Assembly: GCA_018881555.1 (NCBI GenBank)
Contig: JACAXG010000009.1
Span: 508,133 to 572,132 of the forward strand
Direction of reading: 5' to 3'
From: Amblyornis subalaris
Taxonomy: Eukaryota > Chordata > Aves > Passeriformes > Ptilonorhynchidae
DNA length: 64,000 nucleotides
In this document: piece by piece, positions 12,482 through 25,986 of the stretch
Layout of the letters: the number at the start of each line of letters is the position of its first letter
How positions within the stretch are numbered: the first letter of the stretch is position 1
Notes under the pieces: model-generated
The model's database searches: none
Seen by the model: only the letters and a program-made list of their open reading frames with translations
Told to the model about the DNA's origin: nothing
Position numbers and translations under genes: made by a program

Positions 12482-12591
12482 CTGGTTTCTCTTTTTTGCC
12501 AGCCTCAGTGGTACTCACAGCTGCCAGAATGAAAACAAGTGCCAGGAGGGCAGCTGTAAACATCCGACGTTGCTGTTGTTGCTGTTGCATT
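12482..12591 (-). CDS. PTN: Pleiotrophin coding exon 2: start codon, signal peptide, first mature residues
   Basis: This exon encodes the N-terminus of pleiotrophin, a secreted heparin-binding growth factor of the midkine family. It binds heparan and chondroitin sulfate proteoglycans and signals through receptors such as PTPRZ1. The ATG is at 12590-12588, one base inside the exon. The first residues are [10 protein letters not shown], then a hydrophobic stretch ([13 protein letters not shown]) and STTEA before GKKEKP, which is where the mature human protein starts; the signal peptide is therefore about 30 residues. The acceptor is strong: a T/C-rich tract ending TTTCCAG, with AG at 12593-12592. 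The donor is CAG|GTAAGG, with GT at 12481-12480. The exon gives 36 codons plus one base (phase 1). An in-frame ATG six codons upstream lies inside the intron and is not the start. Against my recollection of the human protein, the N-terminus has six consecutive Gln and is about two residues shorter. Confidence 0.98.
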
Positions 12592-14316
12592 CTGGAAATA
12601 TATGACAAAGAGGAAAAAAAATGGTTGGTTGGACTGCAAAAAGTGGGACTCCAACTAAAGCATTTTGGGGAAGCTCTGCTTCAGGGACATGAGACACAAG
12701 CAGGTCAAACATAATTAGCTATTGCCAGAATGGGCAATTATCTTCATTCCAGGGAGAATATGGAGATTTTTAACTATTTTCCAGCCTGTGTACCAAATCC
12801 CTGATCTACATTACTGATGTTATTGGATGAGTTTTGCCACGGGAAGTTCTGTAACTATTTCTCGTCTTTTAGAAACCTGTCAAAGAATCAAGGATCCTGA
12901 CAGGTCTGGAACTTCTCTCTTCTTTTCTGACCTCTGGCTGTGTAAAAATAAGCAAAATATACACTTCATATTTCAGCTTACCAGTTCATATGAAGTAGGG
13001 AATACTATACTGTCCACCTTGCAAGGGTTCAAGTTCTTATTAGGCTTAATTAATATCTGAAAAGAGCTTCTTTTATGAAAAGTTATATAGGTAATAAATG
13101 ATGCATTATCGTAATTGTCATTGGCATGTTGCTACGTACTTCTTCCTTCCCCTCCAATTAGTGTCTCTTCCTAATATAAATTCAGCTAATTGTTTGAAAT
13201 GCAAAATAGGCACAGAGATAGTTACTTGCACACACTGCTAGAGGCTATCCACGGCATGCTAATGAATCAAGATCTGGATTTGGGAAGCAAGTATTCAAAT
13301 ATAAACAGGAATTAAAAACATTTGTTTGGGGGTCAAGCATCAGTCACTAACCAGTCACCAAAAGTCATTCAGAGTTTTGTCTTTCACCTTGCTATAATTT
13401 GCATTGTCTCCTTTTGGTGCTGTTTGTCGGAAAGCAGGTTCTTAAAAAATACATATGTTAAAATTAAGCAACCTCCCCATTTGCTAGAGACACCTCTCTG
13501 TTAGGCAGCCAGGTACCAAAAAGGTGGACTAGAGATTGCTTGGATGAAAGGAAGGTTTCTCCAATTGTTTTTTTTCCTTCAAACCAGGACCCATGACGAT
13601 CATGTTACACCAGCCCTTTGATGAGGTGTCAACAGTGCCACTAAGATGGCCTTTAAAATTCAACTAGTCTGATATTTACAGAGAGTTTAATGGCAACCTG
13701 ATCTCATTTGCTGAGCACAACAACCTTAGGGGAGGAATATTTCTCAACATGAACAAAGAACAAAATGTATTTGAAATTTAATTTGGCAGTCCTCAGTATT
13801 CTCTGCTGGCAACTTGCTCAAATGCAACGTAGTTGTAATTGACATGGAAAACAGGAGAGGAATCCCAAACACAGAGACTTCTAAGTATTTGGCTTTAATA
13901 TCATGCTAGAAGTCAGATGACACAACTTAATAGGTGTGTTGAAATAAAGTTCATTTGAAGACTGCAAGAACTGCAAGAGATCTGGCATTCAAATGTCTGA
14001 AAGAGCTGTCATTAGCACCAGTTTCATTTACTTCAAAAGAAAGTATCATTTCCTGTCATGAAAAAAGGACTACCATTGTTTCCAGTGAACTCAAACAGAG
14101 CCCAGATTTAGAGTACGTGAGTCGTGAGCTTCGGTTTGTTTTTCCCATTCTTCTGCCACATATTTCCACTTAGAACCTCTCATGTCTCACAGAAAATTAA
14201 TTAAATAAATAAAATAGATAGATAAATAAATAAAATAGGCAATTAAAAACTAAATATGCAACCTGCCTTTTTCTTCAGCTTACTTCAAACTGCTTTTCCA
14301 TAATCAAACAAGCACG
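12592..14316 (-). other. PTN: PTN intron 1, segment next to exon 2
   Basis: This is non-coding sequence immediately upstream of the exon 2 acceptor. It contains only a short A/T simple repeat (14198-14238, AAAT and GATA-like units). No 5'-UTR exon or mobile element was recognised. Confidence 0.75.
14198..14238. repeat. AAAT/GATA simple repeat
   Basis: An imperfect run of TAAA and TAGA units, about 40 bp, lies roughly 80 bp before the CR1 fragment. Confidence 0.8.
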
Positions 14317-14728
14317 TCTTCTATGAGGAAAGGCTCAGACAATTGTGTTTGCTAAGCCTGAAAAAGAGAAGGCTTTGGGGTGACCTAATTGCAGCCTTCC
14401 ACTACCTGAAGGGAGCTCCCAAGATAGATGAAGAGAGTCTTTTTACAAGAGCATGTAGTGACAGAACAAGGAGGAATGTACTGAAACTGAAAGAGAGTAG
14501 GTTTAGATTAGATATTAGGAAAAAACTTCTTTATTGTGAGGGTGGTGAGGCACTGGAACAAGGTTACCCAGGGAAGTTGTGGAAGCCCCATCCCTGGAAG
14601 TGTTCAAGGCCAGGTTAGATGGAGCTCTGAGCAACCTGGTCTAGTGAAAGGTGTCCATGTCCATGGCAGGGAGTTGGAACTAGCTGATCTTTAAGGTCCC
14701 TTCCAACACAAACCATTCTATGATTCTA
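14317..14728 (+). mobile_element. CR1 LINE, 3' end fragment
   Basis: This is a 5'-truncated copy of the avian CR1 non-LTR retrotransposon. It holds the decayed C-terminal end of the reverse-transcriptase ORF: frames read GDLIAAFHYLKGAPK and FRLDIRKKLLY, both typical of CR1. The 3' tail ends in the hallmark octamer repeat ATTCTATGATTCTA at 14715-14728. There is no intact ORF, so it is a dead copy. It lies in PTN intron 1, opposite to the gene. Confidence 0.93.
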
Positions 14729-17700
14729 ACACCGTGGCCATACTGTTAAAACATCAGACTCCATAGTCAGTCCCTTTCCTTTGGGGAAACTTCACCACCA
14801 GTAACACTGCACATCACTTAACATCCCATTTTCACTATAATTTATCTTTTCACTTCCTCTCTTCCAATCACTTTACCAGAATCCTTTGTTGAAGGAGAGA
14901 GTCAAATGCTTTCATGGAAACACACATAGAAGGAGATACAAACATTTTCATAATCTCAAGTCACTGTCTGGTGGGTGTCAGAAGCTGAAGCAAAGGCAGC
15001 ACTTGTGGTTTTACTCCACAGGATGTCACCAAATGCAAGAGATGGCCACAGTGGGGTTGGGGCTCCCTCCTACACCCTCACTGCCCACCCCACGGACCTG
15101 GGATGTGGTCACACATATCCCACAGGCTGCTGGCAGTCACTGGGAGTCATGGATATCTCTTACTAGGGAAGCTGCCAGATATTAAGCTTACAGAGACTCA
15201 AATTCAAATCTGACTGACGTTATTTTCAGTGAAACAGGCAGGGAAAATAGTTGGGTTTTGGAGTCTGAAACATTCCAGAAGCCCTATAAACAAAACCCCA
15301 CAGAGCCTTAATATACCATGTTTTCCTAAGACTCAAGATTCCCTACAGCCAAAACACTTCGAAAATTGTCTAATGCAAACACTAAACCTGCTATGTTGTA
15401 CAAATGAAGACCTTGCCTCACACCACATCACCACCTCGAATATGATGTAACCAAAAAACCACTCTTTTAACTGTTTTGCACATGACGGGTAGCAAGCCTA
15501 CATGCTCTCACAAAATTACAAACAGCTCTTATGTCATAGCCAGGAAATAATAGGTATCTTTTCAGAAAGCCAGAAAATTCCACCTATCAGCAATTATTTG
15601 AGTTCAATCTTCAGTTTTTCTTGCAAATATTTCACTTGGCAGTTAAGAAGATGGATTAAGAGAAAAACTTGACAGACTGGACTTGTTTCTGCAAACAATA
15701 TATTCTGGTGAAAATAACTTTGTCTTTTTTGGTTTACTTTTTCAAAATTCAAAGGTGTCAGGTTTTCCTTTCTATTAGATTCTTTGATAACATTTCCTCT
15801 TCAACCTTTAATTTAAAGAACGGCCAAAATTGCTAATAGCAATGAAATAACAAGTGTTTCACGATATGCAAAATGGACTCCTCCTTGATATTTTGATTTT
15901 TATAACGAGCCTTCTGGCTACACCAGTGGTAACAAGTAAATCATGTGTCATGAAGGGAAAGTATCTCTAAAACCGTGTATGACAGCTCCTAAACAGAGCA
16001 AGACAGCAGCATTTAAACAAATGGAAGTGGTATTTAAAACCAGAGAAAGAGTCAAAGATAAAAGTGAAAGAAAGGAGACATTTGGGATTGGGGCTGCTAC
16101 CGGAAACTTCAGAAGACAGAAAATGTAAAGAGACAGAAAGCGAGTTTAGAACAGTTTAAATGGGAAGCTGGAACAACATCAGGAAAAGAGAGTGACCAAT
16201 CACATTAAGAGCACCAAAACAGGAAAGAGAGAAGTACTTAATGATAGTTAAAGACTAAAATAGAGTGTGTTGAAAAAACATGAAGTGTATAACAAAGTGA
16301 GAATTGAAGCCCAGCTGAGATTCACCATCCATCCATGGTTTCAATTACATGCTGAGCCCCAGAAAGAGAATGAGGCAGAATCCACTCTACAGCTGCAGTT
16401 GAGGGGACCTCCTGAGCAGATCTTGAGCTGTCCACTCCAAATCCCACACTAACCCCAGCCTGATTTTGCAATCACACTCAAGTTGGCAGCCCAAGGCGGC
16501 ACAGGCATTTCTATGCTGTGCTCCTTAGACCTCTCGTCTCTGTTAATGCAAGTCAAGCTTGCCAGAGTGACTCTATCTGCACTCACGCAATAACCTCACA
16601 CCCAGGTACTCCCAGGAACAAGTCTTTCCAGAACACAAGCACTCAGAACAAAGCAGACCATTTCAGATGAAGCTCTATCGGTGAGCAAGAGTTCAGCAAG
16701 CCTGACTGAAGCTAGCATATGCAGCACATCCCAGGATCACATATGCCTTTTGCAGGTGGCTTTTTTTTCTGTTAATAACTTTTATGCACAAGCCCTTCCC
16801 TTCATCTGTTCTTTCCAAAGCAACTGGCAAGGTCCCAGATTTATAGAATCAAGTATTTTATGATTAGTCCATATGAGTGCAATCTACCACTCTGAACAAC
16901 CAGATTTTCTCACATGATTTAACCTGCCCATATCCTCCAGCTCTTCCAGTATAATGTGCCAAACACTAGCTGTGTCAGTGATACTGTTAAGCTGCACATA
17001 ATGCAATACTGAAGGTATTGCCATGGCTAATGATGGGCCACGGGTTTTGTAGTGAGTTGCCAGGGCTCTGGACCGAGGCTTGTCAAGGTTTGCCCTGTCT
17101 GAGCATTCCTCAGCCTGTCCACAGCTTCGTCACATTTGCTTTAGCTGCAACAGCATTTTTTCTAATGGACCAACCAGCTGTGGCTGATTTGATTTACTTT
17201 TCTTTGTCATCGTATGGAGCCACACAGGTTTTACGACTCTATTATGATAATGTTCTACAAAAAAATGCATGGCTGTTAGCAGAGGCCTTGAGAAGTAGAG
17301 ACAGGATGCAGTGTAGAGGAGTACAGCTATGGAAGATACGAGATGGGGCACAGGCTTGACACAAACACTCACTATAAACAACTGACCCAAGGTCAGGTAA
17401 AGAAATACAGACATGAGCCTGGACAAAACTGGATATAAGTGTAAGAAAGAGAACACAGAAATAGTTTCCAACATACCTAAAAGGTGTCATATCTAGTAAG
17501 TTTGCATATAACATGACCTGCACATAAATGAAGAAAGAGAAAGACATCAAAGCATGCTAATAAACATTAAAAAAAACAACCCCAGGCTGGTCCTAGAGTG
17601 AGGAAAAAGAAACCAGCAACATGAACATCTTCTTGGCCAAGGACCCCAAATGATGAGAGGGAAATGATGACAGGTCACCATAACCCATCCCCACCATCAC

Positions 17701-19652
17701 GACACTGAAACCACCACCCTTATGGCTAAGAAGAGCTGGGGAGGGGTCAGCATAACATTAGGAAAAGCAGTTGAATCTAAGTGTCTGTATAACAACTTTA
17801 ACTGTGATGGTGGTGGAAGTTGTTAATATTGTTATGATGCCTGCATAGATATAATCATTTTCTGCAATAATTACATCTGCACTAATAATGATTCTTGGAT
17901 TAGACCACTAAAATTTAAATTATACTAACAATAAATCTTTGGCTTAATGTAAGTATATTTAAAAAGGTATGTTTCCTCTTTCGCATTAAACAATATTCTG
18001 AGCATAGCTATGACTCTCAGCTTCGCACACTATTATTTTCATCCCATGACCATGAATAAAAATACATCCCAGGTGCAGACTTAAGAAGTTCCCACAAACC
18101 ATTATTTTTCTTAAAAAAACTGCTCATTTTGAGCCCTCTTTAATCTCTTTGTCCACGTTAGAACTAATTTTTGCATTAATCCTTCTTTTTTCCTGCTTGA
18201 ATGAATAATTTCTCATCAAGTCCCAAAACAAATACTTTAATAAATTATAGTTTGATTATTGCCAGATTAGTCACATCTACAAAATCAGTTTTTAAATGAG
18301 CTNGTTTGGGACATCAGTCTCCTTTTAGTAAACACATGCTGTGTTAAGTGAAACTTAATACTTAACTCAATTATTCTCTTATTCAAAATGTATTCTACTT
18401 TGCGGTCCATCGAGGGCATATGAATATGTCTGCCGTTACCTGGATCTGTTTCTTTCCCCCTTCTTAAATATAAACATTATATTTGCTAAGCTCCAGTTGT
18501 ACAACAGCAGGTAATAAAATCTGATGCATGGCTTAATGGTCTTAATGAATCTGAAATGTCAAATGCCATTTTTACAGTACTCCGAGATGGAAACACAGTT
18601 TTCTCTGTAAAAGAGAAATTAAGGGCAGTTGGCTCTTGGGAGTTTCACCTCAGAAGCACTTGTAGAATCTTTTGCTTCTCCAGGTCCTTTTCTCATTCAC
18701 CATCTGGTGCATGCCCCTATGTCCTACCTGATCTCCCATACAGAAAACTGAGGCTAATGCTCACGTGCTTCTGGAGCCAGACCTTCATGAACTACAATCT
18801 TCCACCTGTAACATGTTTCCTCTTCCTTTGCACACATACACATTTCCTTTTCGGTCTTTATTTGCACTACTAGGGAAATAAAATTAAAAAACTAGATTTG
18901 CTTTCCATTTTCGTTGCAAGATTTAAGTCAGCTTAGTTTTTGATGAGTCTCAGCAATCTTCCACTTCTGGACTTTGAAGACACTACTGTATCAGGTGATT
19001 GGCACCATTTTTTTCAAATTTCTGCAAGNTTCTGATAGCACTTTAGTGGGTTGATCCCCAGTTAGACACGGAATTCCTGACTACAGGCTTTTTCCCCACT
19101 CTTTTTCTTGCGAAAACAAATGTCAAGTTTTTTTCTACTTTGACACAAATAAATTTGAATCAGTCCTTTATTAAAAATCTTGCATTGGTCCAAACACACA
19201 TCACTGGTTTACTTAATTTCGCAAAAGTCAACTTTTTAAATTGAAAGCCTTTATTAGATTTATGTTGATGCTTCTATGCAACGTAGAGCAAATCAACTTG
19301 TTAACACTTGATACAAGTGGGTATTTTTAAGGATGAGCTTTAAGATGAGCTGTAAGGTCATACTGAATCAAATTCTAAAATAACTGAACTTTTCATAGTC
19401 CTATGGTAGGTAGTGAAGAAATCACATCCACAAATGATTAGCCTCTATTGCTATTAGCACTATTTACCTTCTAATTTATGTTTTGAAAGATAAACCCTTC
19501 TATAATGAAAGATCTCCTTCTATCTTACCCATGCATAATAACACAAGGACTTCTGCTAAACTTATCCTCATCCAACTTTGGGATGATACAAAACTAGTAG
19601 ATGTTTTTTCGTACTCCTCCAGGATAAGATTCATATGACTCAAATCTTATGT
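14729..19652 (-). other. PTN: PTN intron 1, non-coding segment
   Basis: I see no gene, RNA gene or recognisable mobile element between the first two CR1 fragments. Two ambiguous bases occur, at 18303 and 19028. Open frames of up to about 114 codons near 17018-17550 overlap one another on both strands and have no domain. Confidence 0.65.
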
Positions 19653-20030
19653 ATCATAGAAGGATAGAAAATGCTGAGCTGGAAGGGACTCACCAGGATC
19701 ATCGAGTCCAACTCCTGGCCCTGCATAGGACACCCCAAGAGTCACACCATGTTCCTGAGAGCATTGTCCAAACACTTCTTGAACTCTTTCAGGCTTGGTG
19801 CTGTGATCACTTCTCTGAAGAGCCTNTTCCAGTGCCCAGCCACCCTTTGGGTGAAAAACTTCTTCCTGATATCCAGCCTAAACCTCCCCTGACTCAGCTT
19901 CATGCTGTTTCCTCAAGTCCTGTCACTGATCATGGGAGTGAAGAGACCGGTACCTGCCCCTCCACTTCCCCTTATAAGAATGTTGAAGACCACAATGAGG
20001 TCTCCCCTCAGTCTCTTCTCCAGGCTGAAA
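19653..20030 (-). mobile_element. CR1 LINE, 3' end fragment
   Basis: On the minus strand this ends in the usual CR1 3' region; the plus strand opens ATCATAGAAGGATAG and continues CTGGAAGGGACTC. The middle carries the standard CR1 motifs for the end of the RT frame (CTTCTTCCTGATATCCAGCC and AGGTCTCCCCTCAGTC in plus orientation). An N interrupts it at 19826. The 136-codon plus-strand ORF over this block is an artefact of the repeat. It is 5'-truncated near 20030 and lies in the same sense as PTN. Confidence 0.92.
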
Positions 20031-23000
20031 AAACCAATAGCATCTATTTATTTATTTAGCACATATCATTCATTTCCAGCTATATTTCTTTTGCTGTGGT
20101 TTCTATATTTTCTGACCTTCAAGTTCTGTCAACCAGTCATGACTATCATTACAGAGTATATGGGGGCTGACCCAATAATTTTCATTTGCAAGTATTACTC
20201 CTCTTGCCAGCTTCTCCAATTAACTGTCTTACCTCGTATTTCCCTCTGCTCTCACCCAAATGTCTTTCGGTTTCCAACTTCTCCTTAACTGCTTTCCAGT
20301 CCGACTACTGTAGTTTTCAATTTAATTTATTTCTTTGTCTTGTCTACCCTGCCACTGTAATGTTGTTCCTTTATTCAATGCAAAATCTTTATTCACCATT
20401 CTTTTCCTTCCTGAGTATGAAAGTAGACATAAACATCATATACATTTCTCTGTATACTTCCTTATGGGCAAAGATCACCAACCTCTTCTCAGAGCACAAA
20501 ATCTTGAGCCAACTTGCTGATCTCCAACATTTAGTCGCACCTTCATGGACTAAAGAAATGCTGTGTTCATTTCAAACTATTACTATAGTCTTAGTGTTCT
20601 AAGCCTAAGAGTGAGCCAAGATTTAAGAAAAGAAAGAACCTTTAATTATAATAACTGACTGTTCAGCCGAATGGTACTCTCTCTGGCTGAAAAACCATGT
20701 CTTAATCCCATTATAACAACAGTGATCTTTCAGAATTATTTTGTTAAGGAAAGCCTACTGGGATAATGATGAAATACTGAGTTTTCTTCTTTGGACAAAT
20801 TAAGTAAGTAAATTATATTTTACTCTTGGGAGAGTAGGGGTGGGAGGGAGTGAGTGGGTTGGTCAGTGTATTGAAAACTCCCCCATATTAATTCAAAGAC
20901 CTGCAGCTATTGCAATTCTGCCTGAAGCAGAATTGTGTGCTCCCTTCCCATGATCCTTTGACTTTCCTGTGAGGGCTTGGTATCCTCTTGGCCTATAGCA
21001 ACGAAACTTTGGCAGGTCCCTTGGTAACACCAAACAGTGGATGCCAGTAGTCTGAGCCTGTGTGCTAACAGCACAGTTCAAAGCCATGCAGGAAACCCAC
21101 ACCCTACTGAAAATAAACTCCCTGCATTTCAGCCCAGAAGCATGTTTGGGTAGCAGAACCAGCATCCCAGCAACAGCCTTCAGGTCCCTATTTCTAAACA
21201 CACAACCCAGTGCAGCTGACAGGTTGTCCTGTCCGGCAAAATGATAAGAGAATCAGGGAGTTTCAACTAGCAGGCACTTTTCAGCTTTGCTTCTTTCCTT
21301 TCTCTATTTTGCTTCCATTTGAGGGTAGAAAGAGGGGCCACCCCACACGGAAGCAGCTCCGGCAATGCTCTCTCTCCATGCAGGAGAAGAAAAGCTGNCA
21401 AGCAGCAGCTGGAAGGGAAGAGGAAATTTCTTCAAGGTGAGCCACTGCTGGACCAAGTTGGGTAAGCAGCAATTTATTCTGCAGTATAGTGGCAAACTTG
21501 AAAAACATAAAATTGAGTATAACTATCTGTTTGCTGCTGCAGATCAGCCAGGGGGGTGTGAGGAAGCTCTAGAAGGCCAAAATTATATTTGGCAAACTTT
21601 CTTTATTTTTTAAACTAACATTTATGCTCAGCTTCAGGGTACCCAGAATAACAAGCCAGAATTAAACAGTTAGCTAAAAAGGAAAAAAAAAATCACAGCG
21701 TGAACCTTCTGATAAGCTCAAGTCAAACACTTCAAAAATTGCAGTGTGCATCTTGGGGACAACATTTTTCAACATGTAACCAACTCTATGCTCTCTTTTC
21801 AACATGGATATTGTTAAGGGCCAAAAAAACGAGCATTGAGGTCAGTGAGCTATGCCAGTGCCATAAAAATAAGCAGGAAACCAAGAGTTACATGAATGAA
21901 GAAAATCATTAACATGCAAATAAAAAATAAGTAAAAACAATGACCTATTAACATGTCCCATCTAGCTTTGTTCAAGTAAATAAGCTAAAGTAATTAGTTA
22001 AGTTGTGGGTAACAATTCCCTTAGCCTTTGATATTTGCTTAGTTGATTGCATATTTGCCTCTCACATTAGCCTAAGGCAAGCACACATACTGTGGATATT
22101 TTATATTTCTAGTTCCCCAAACATAAATTAATAGTTCAGGTTGAGAACAGATACCCCAAGGTGCAGGAATTCTGTCTTTAAATGCTGAGCATAATTTAGA
22201 CTGATGCAAAACTCAAGAAAATGAATGGTACAAACAAATACACATGGAACACTTTGATTTTTCCAAAATGTTTTGCCAAAATTAAAGTGTTTCATGGGTG
22301 AATATCAATTTTCACAGGATGGCAAGTCTTTGAAAGCATTTTTATTAATTAAAATAAATTTGTGTGTGTTTGAATAAGCTCACTACTATACAACTGCATT
22401 CCCTTCCATTAAAAACATAATTTTACACAAGCTATTTAAAGGATCCTACAGCTTCTCATAGGCAGGCTCTACAGAGACTTCTGCAACATCAGAACATCAG
22501 AACTAGAAATCTGAACCTCTGTTTGGACTTCTCATTAGCCAGCTCTTTCTCTCAGGGAGCACCAGGAATAGTGCAATTCCTTTATTACAAGTTTTACCAA
22601 AATCATGCCGAACCAGGTCACTATAAGCTTTTATTTGATCACAGAAGAATGAATCAGTTCTAAAAGATCCATTTTGGGGGGGTCAAACTTTAGCATTCAT
22701 GCAGTAGAGTTGTGAACAAGAATATAATGGTAACAAAGTTTCTTCATCAGAGAAAAAGTGTAGTAAGTGGAGATATAGCGCTAAACAAACACAACAAGCA
22801 GTATGGATGGCTAAAAGGCCAAAGACTTAAAAATCTAATGGAGATGGCCAAAACTTCCAAGTGATTAAAAATTTTATGCTTCTCTTTCCAGACTTCCGAG
22901 ATGAGATTTTTAAAAACTGATTTTATTTTGCAGAAAGCCTAGGGAACACATCTAATATTTCTAAACAGCAATAATTAAAAAAAAAAAAAAAAAAAAAAAA

Positions 23001-25673
23001 CGAACAACCCAGCAACAACAAAACTCATTCAATATCATAAACCGATGTTAATAAATTAGCCATGTCTATAAAGGGATAAGAAAACATGCTGTGCTTTCAA
23101 AAAAAGGCATTCCATTTATCTAATGTAAAAGCGGTGGTTGCTATTTTTTCTGTTGGTCCTCAATGAGTGCACAGAGATCATTCTCTTAGCCCTGGCCTTC
23201 AAAAATTCTTTTAGAAATGAGATTGTTGAAATGAACACTGCTGTTGAAATCAGTTTTCTCTCATTTCCCAAGCTCTTATTTTGTTCTCATCCATAACACA
23301 CACATTTTCTTCCTCTCTTTTGCTCTTGCTGGGCCTGAGCAAGTCTGGGCTCAGAACTGATAACTAATACTAGCTTCTGCAACTGCCCCTTCTATTAACC
23401 TTCCCCTCCCACAGCTCCAGCTGAGAGACTGAAGAAACAAAACAAAAACCCACACCAAACAAAATCATATTTCAGTTAATTCTGCTATATTTCCAGATCC
23501 TAACTGAAAAAGACATTTTAAGCCACTTGTTACTGCAATTTTTTTCCCCTCCCTGTTCTTCCCACAACAATCACAGCTGCTGTCTCACTATTGATGAAAT
23601 CACAGCGGGTTTCTTAGAATTTCGTTTCTCCCAGACTAAAGATAAGATTAAACACTCCTGGATCTGATCACCAGGAAGACCACAGGAGACTTACCTCCAT
23701 TCCCTCCAAAAGTTATCATTTCAGTGACAGCGAGGCCAAACTTCTGACTAAACTCTCCTGTGCATCATATGCATCACTGCTTCTCTCCTTGTGGTCATGA
23801 GCTTCTCCAGTCACAACTACTGGTAAATCCTCTCTCTCTAGTCTCTTTCAACTGTGCTCCTCCAAGGTGCAAAAGATATAATTACTTGATAATAGCAGAG
23901 GGAAAACAGGCTCTTATACTTATTCTTTCTGCCTCCTTTCCCACCCCAAACTAGCCAGTGGCCTCGCTTACTTTGCTTTACCTAATGATCTTCTGATTGC
24001 CTGAGATTGTTAGAACAAAGAATTTTTCCATGGTTTTTCAATGCCTCTGAAAAGGGACCAGATCCCCACTACTCTGCTACTGTGACACTACAGGACCAGA
24101 AAAGGGAAAATAAATACTATTACAGAGTCTTCTGGTATAAGGATTATTGCTGACACTTACTTGGCTACCTAATGTGTTTTCATCTACCAGAGACTAATTT
24201 GGGTACCTTCCAAAAAATATTAGAGTAAGGAGTGGCATATTCCCATTCACTTGCTTCTTCAGAGGGCAGAATTAGAGTCTCTCATTGTCCCTGTCTATCC
24301 AAGAGAAAGTTTTCTGCAGTCATATAAGTTCATTTATTGAAACAGAGCAAATTTATGAAGCCCTATTTCCTGACCATTGCAGTTGTTACAATGTCCTATG
24401 GGTATCACAGTCAGGAAAAAAAAAAGGAAGCAATCAAGGAACACAACAATTTTTGTTACTGGGTCCAGAGCCAAAGATTACTACTACTACTATGAGGACA
24501 AAAACTGTGTGCAGATATACTTTGATGCCACAAGAGTCCCAGTGGTCACACCACTATTGTGAATGAATCATGGTTTGAGAGCTGTTTAAGCTGTGACATG
24601 ATTTTCATAATGAACAGCTGTACTGTACAAGCCAAACAGATGCCTCGACTGTATTTTCATTTTCTCCCTCTGCCCCAATGAAGACATTTTCAGCTCAATG
24701 GCAGTAGGCAAACCACAGCATCTGTCACTATCCACACTTCTGCATCTATAAAATAGGGATAATAGCACTTGCCTTCTTCAAAAGAACACTGAGAAACCCA
24801 TAATAAAAATGATTATGTGAAGAGGGGATAATTTTATTATCCAGCATCAGCTGCAGCTTGCTCTGCTTTCCTGGATCTCATGCATCCATGGTTCCAGGTT
24901 TTAAGCAGGGCAGCCAGACTCGTCCAAGCAGAGGAGAGCAGTAGCAACACTGTGCAACTCCCAGTGGCTCAGCATGTTGTTAAAGGAAAGCTGCCAGACT
25001 CAGTAGAACCCCCTTATCTTTGATAACTACCTTTCCTCAGAAGTAAACAAATTTTGTCAAATATTTGAGTTTTGATTTGCCTGAGCTGACTGCCAGGTTG
25101 GAGAATTTTTACTGTTTTTTTTTTTTTTACCTCAAACCAGACTCTGGGAAATACTCCATACCCATAAAGAAAATAACCCATTTTATTTCTTTTATTCATT
25201 ATTACTCTGTCCCCTTTGCTGTCTGTTCCTTCCGATGACATTCCAAAATATGCAGTACAGTCAGAAACCTATCTAAACTGAAAGCACAGAGCCTCTCACC
25301 AATGCCCTCCATTAAATCCTTCCAAGGGACTGCATTTATATTTTTTTTCCGAGAAATTGTCTCTTTGCTTCAAGTGACAAATATCAGGGCATTGGGACAG
25401 CTATGCAAAAATGAATGAGGAAAAGATTAATTAAACTTAAACAAAAGCTATGTGAAATGAAATCTGCGTTTCAGCCTTGTTGTGACACAGGGCTACAATG
25501 TGTTTTTTAAGTCATTCTTCTCCAAAAAACAGTGAGCAGAGGGCAGCAGTTGTGTAGCATGTTATCTCATCTTTGCTAGTCAGTAAATAGCATCTCCAAG
25601 GCATACATGCTCTCCAGTGTGACACCAGTCAGCAAATAAAGACAAAAGCCCAGAACTCATGTTCTGCAATTGA
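20031..25673 (-). other. PTN: PTN intron 1, non-coding segment
   Basis: This segment holds a 24-base A run (22977-23000) and one ambiguous base (21398). The long open frames on the plus strand at 19902-20602 and elsewhere are Leu/Phe/Ser-rich with no domain. I see no gene or recognisable transposon. Confidence 0.65.
22977..23000 (+). repeat. Poly(A) run of 24
   Basis: There are twenty-four uninterrupted A residues, followed by CGAACAACCC. No retroelement body or AATAAA was recognised just upstream, so it may be a simple homopolymer rather than the tail of an inserted copy. Confidence 0.9.
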
Positions 25674-25986
25674 TTCATAGAAACATAGAATGATTTAGGT
25701 TGGAAAACGTCTTTAAGATCGTCAAGTCCAACCATTAACCTAGACTGCCAAGACCACCATGAATCCATGTCTCTCAGTGTCACATCGATGTGTCTTTTAA
25801 AAGCCTCCAGGGATGGTGACTCAGCCACTTCCCCTGGCAGCCTGTTCCAATGCTTGACAGCACCTTCAGTAAAGAAATATTTCCCAATATCCAATCTAAA
25901 CCTCCCCTCGTGCAACTTGAGGCCATTTCAGCTCCTCCTATCACGTGTGGGAAAAGAGACTGACCCTGCCATCCCTACAACCTCAG
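25674..25986 (-). mobile_element. CR1 LINE, 3' end fragment
   Basis: This is a minus-strand CR1 tail; the plus strand begins TCATAGAAACATAGAATG, then TTTAGGTTGGAAAA. A decayed minus frame still reads [17 protein letters not shown] and [19 protein letters not shown], the conserved C-terminal end of CR1 ORF2. It is 5'-truncated, has no intact ORF, and lies in the same sense as PTN. Confidence 0.93.

Noticed and set aside
12360..12608. Alternative PTN start giving MSYISR before MQQQQQQ
   Set aside because: Those codons lie upstream of the strong acceptor ending at 12592, that is, in intron 1.
19649..20059. 136-codon plus-strand ORF
   Set aside because: It lies on the antisense of a CR1 LINE fragment and contains an N; it is repeat-derived.
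24285..24566. ORF with a poly-Tyr or poly-Thr run
   Set aside because: The run comes from a short CTA/TAC repeat read in two frames; there is no other coding sign.
25580..25915. 111-codon minus-strand ORF with HWNRLPGEV
   Set aside because: It is the decayed end of CR1 ORF2 running into flanking DNA, not a host gene.
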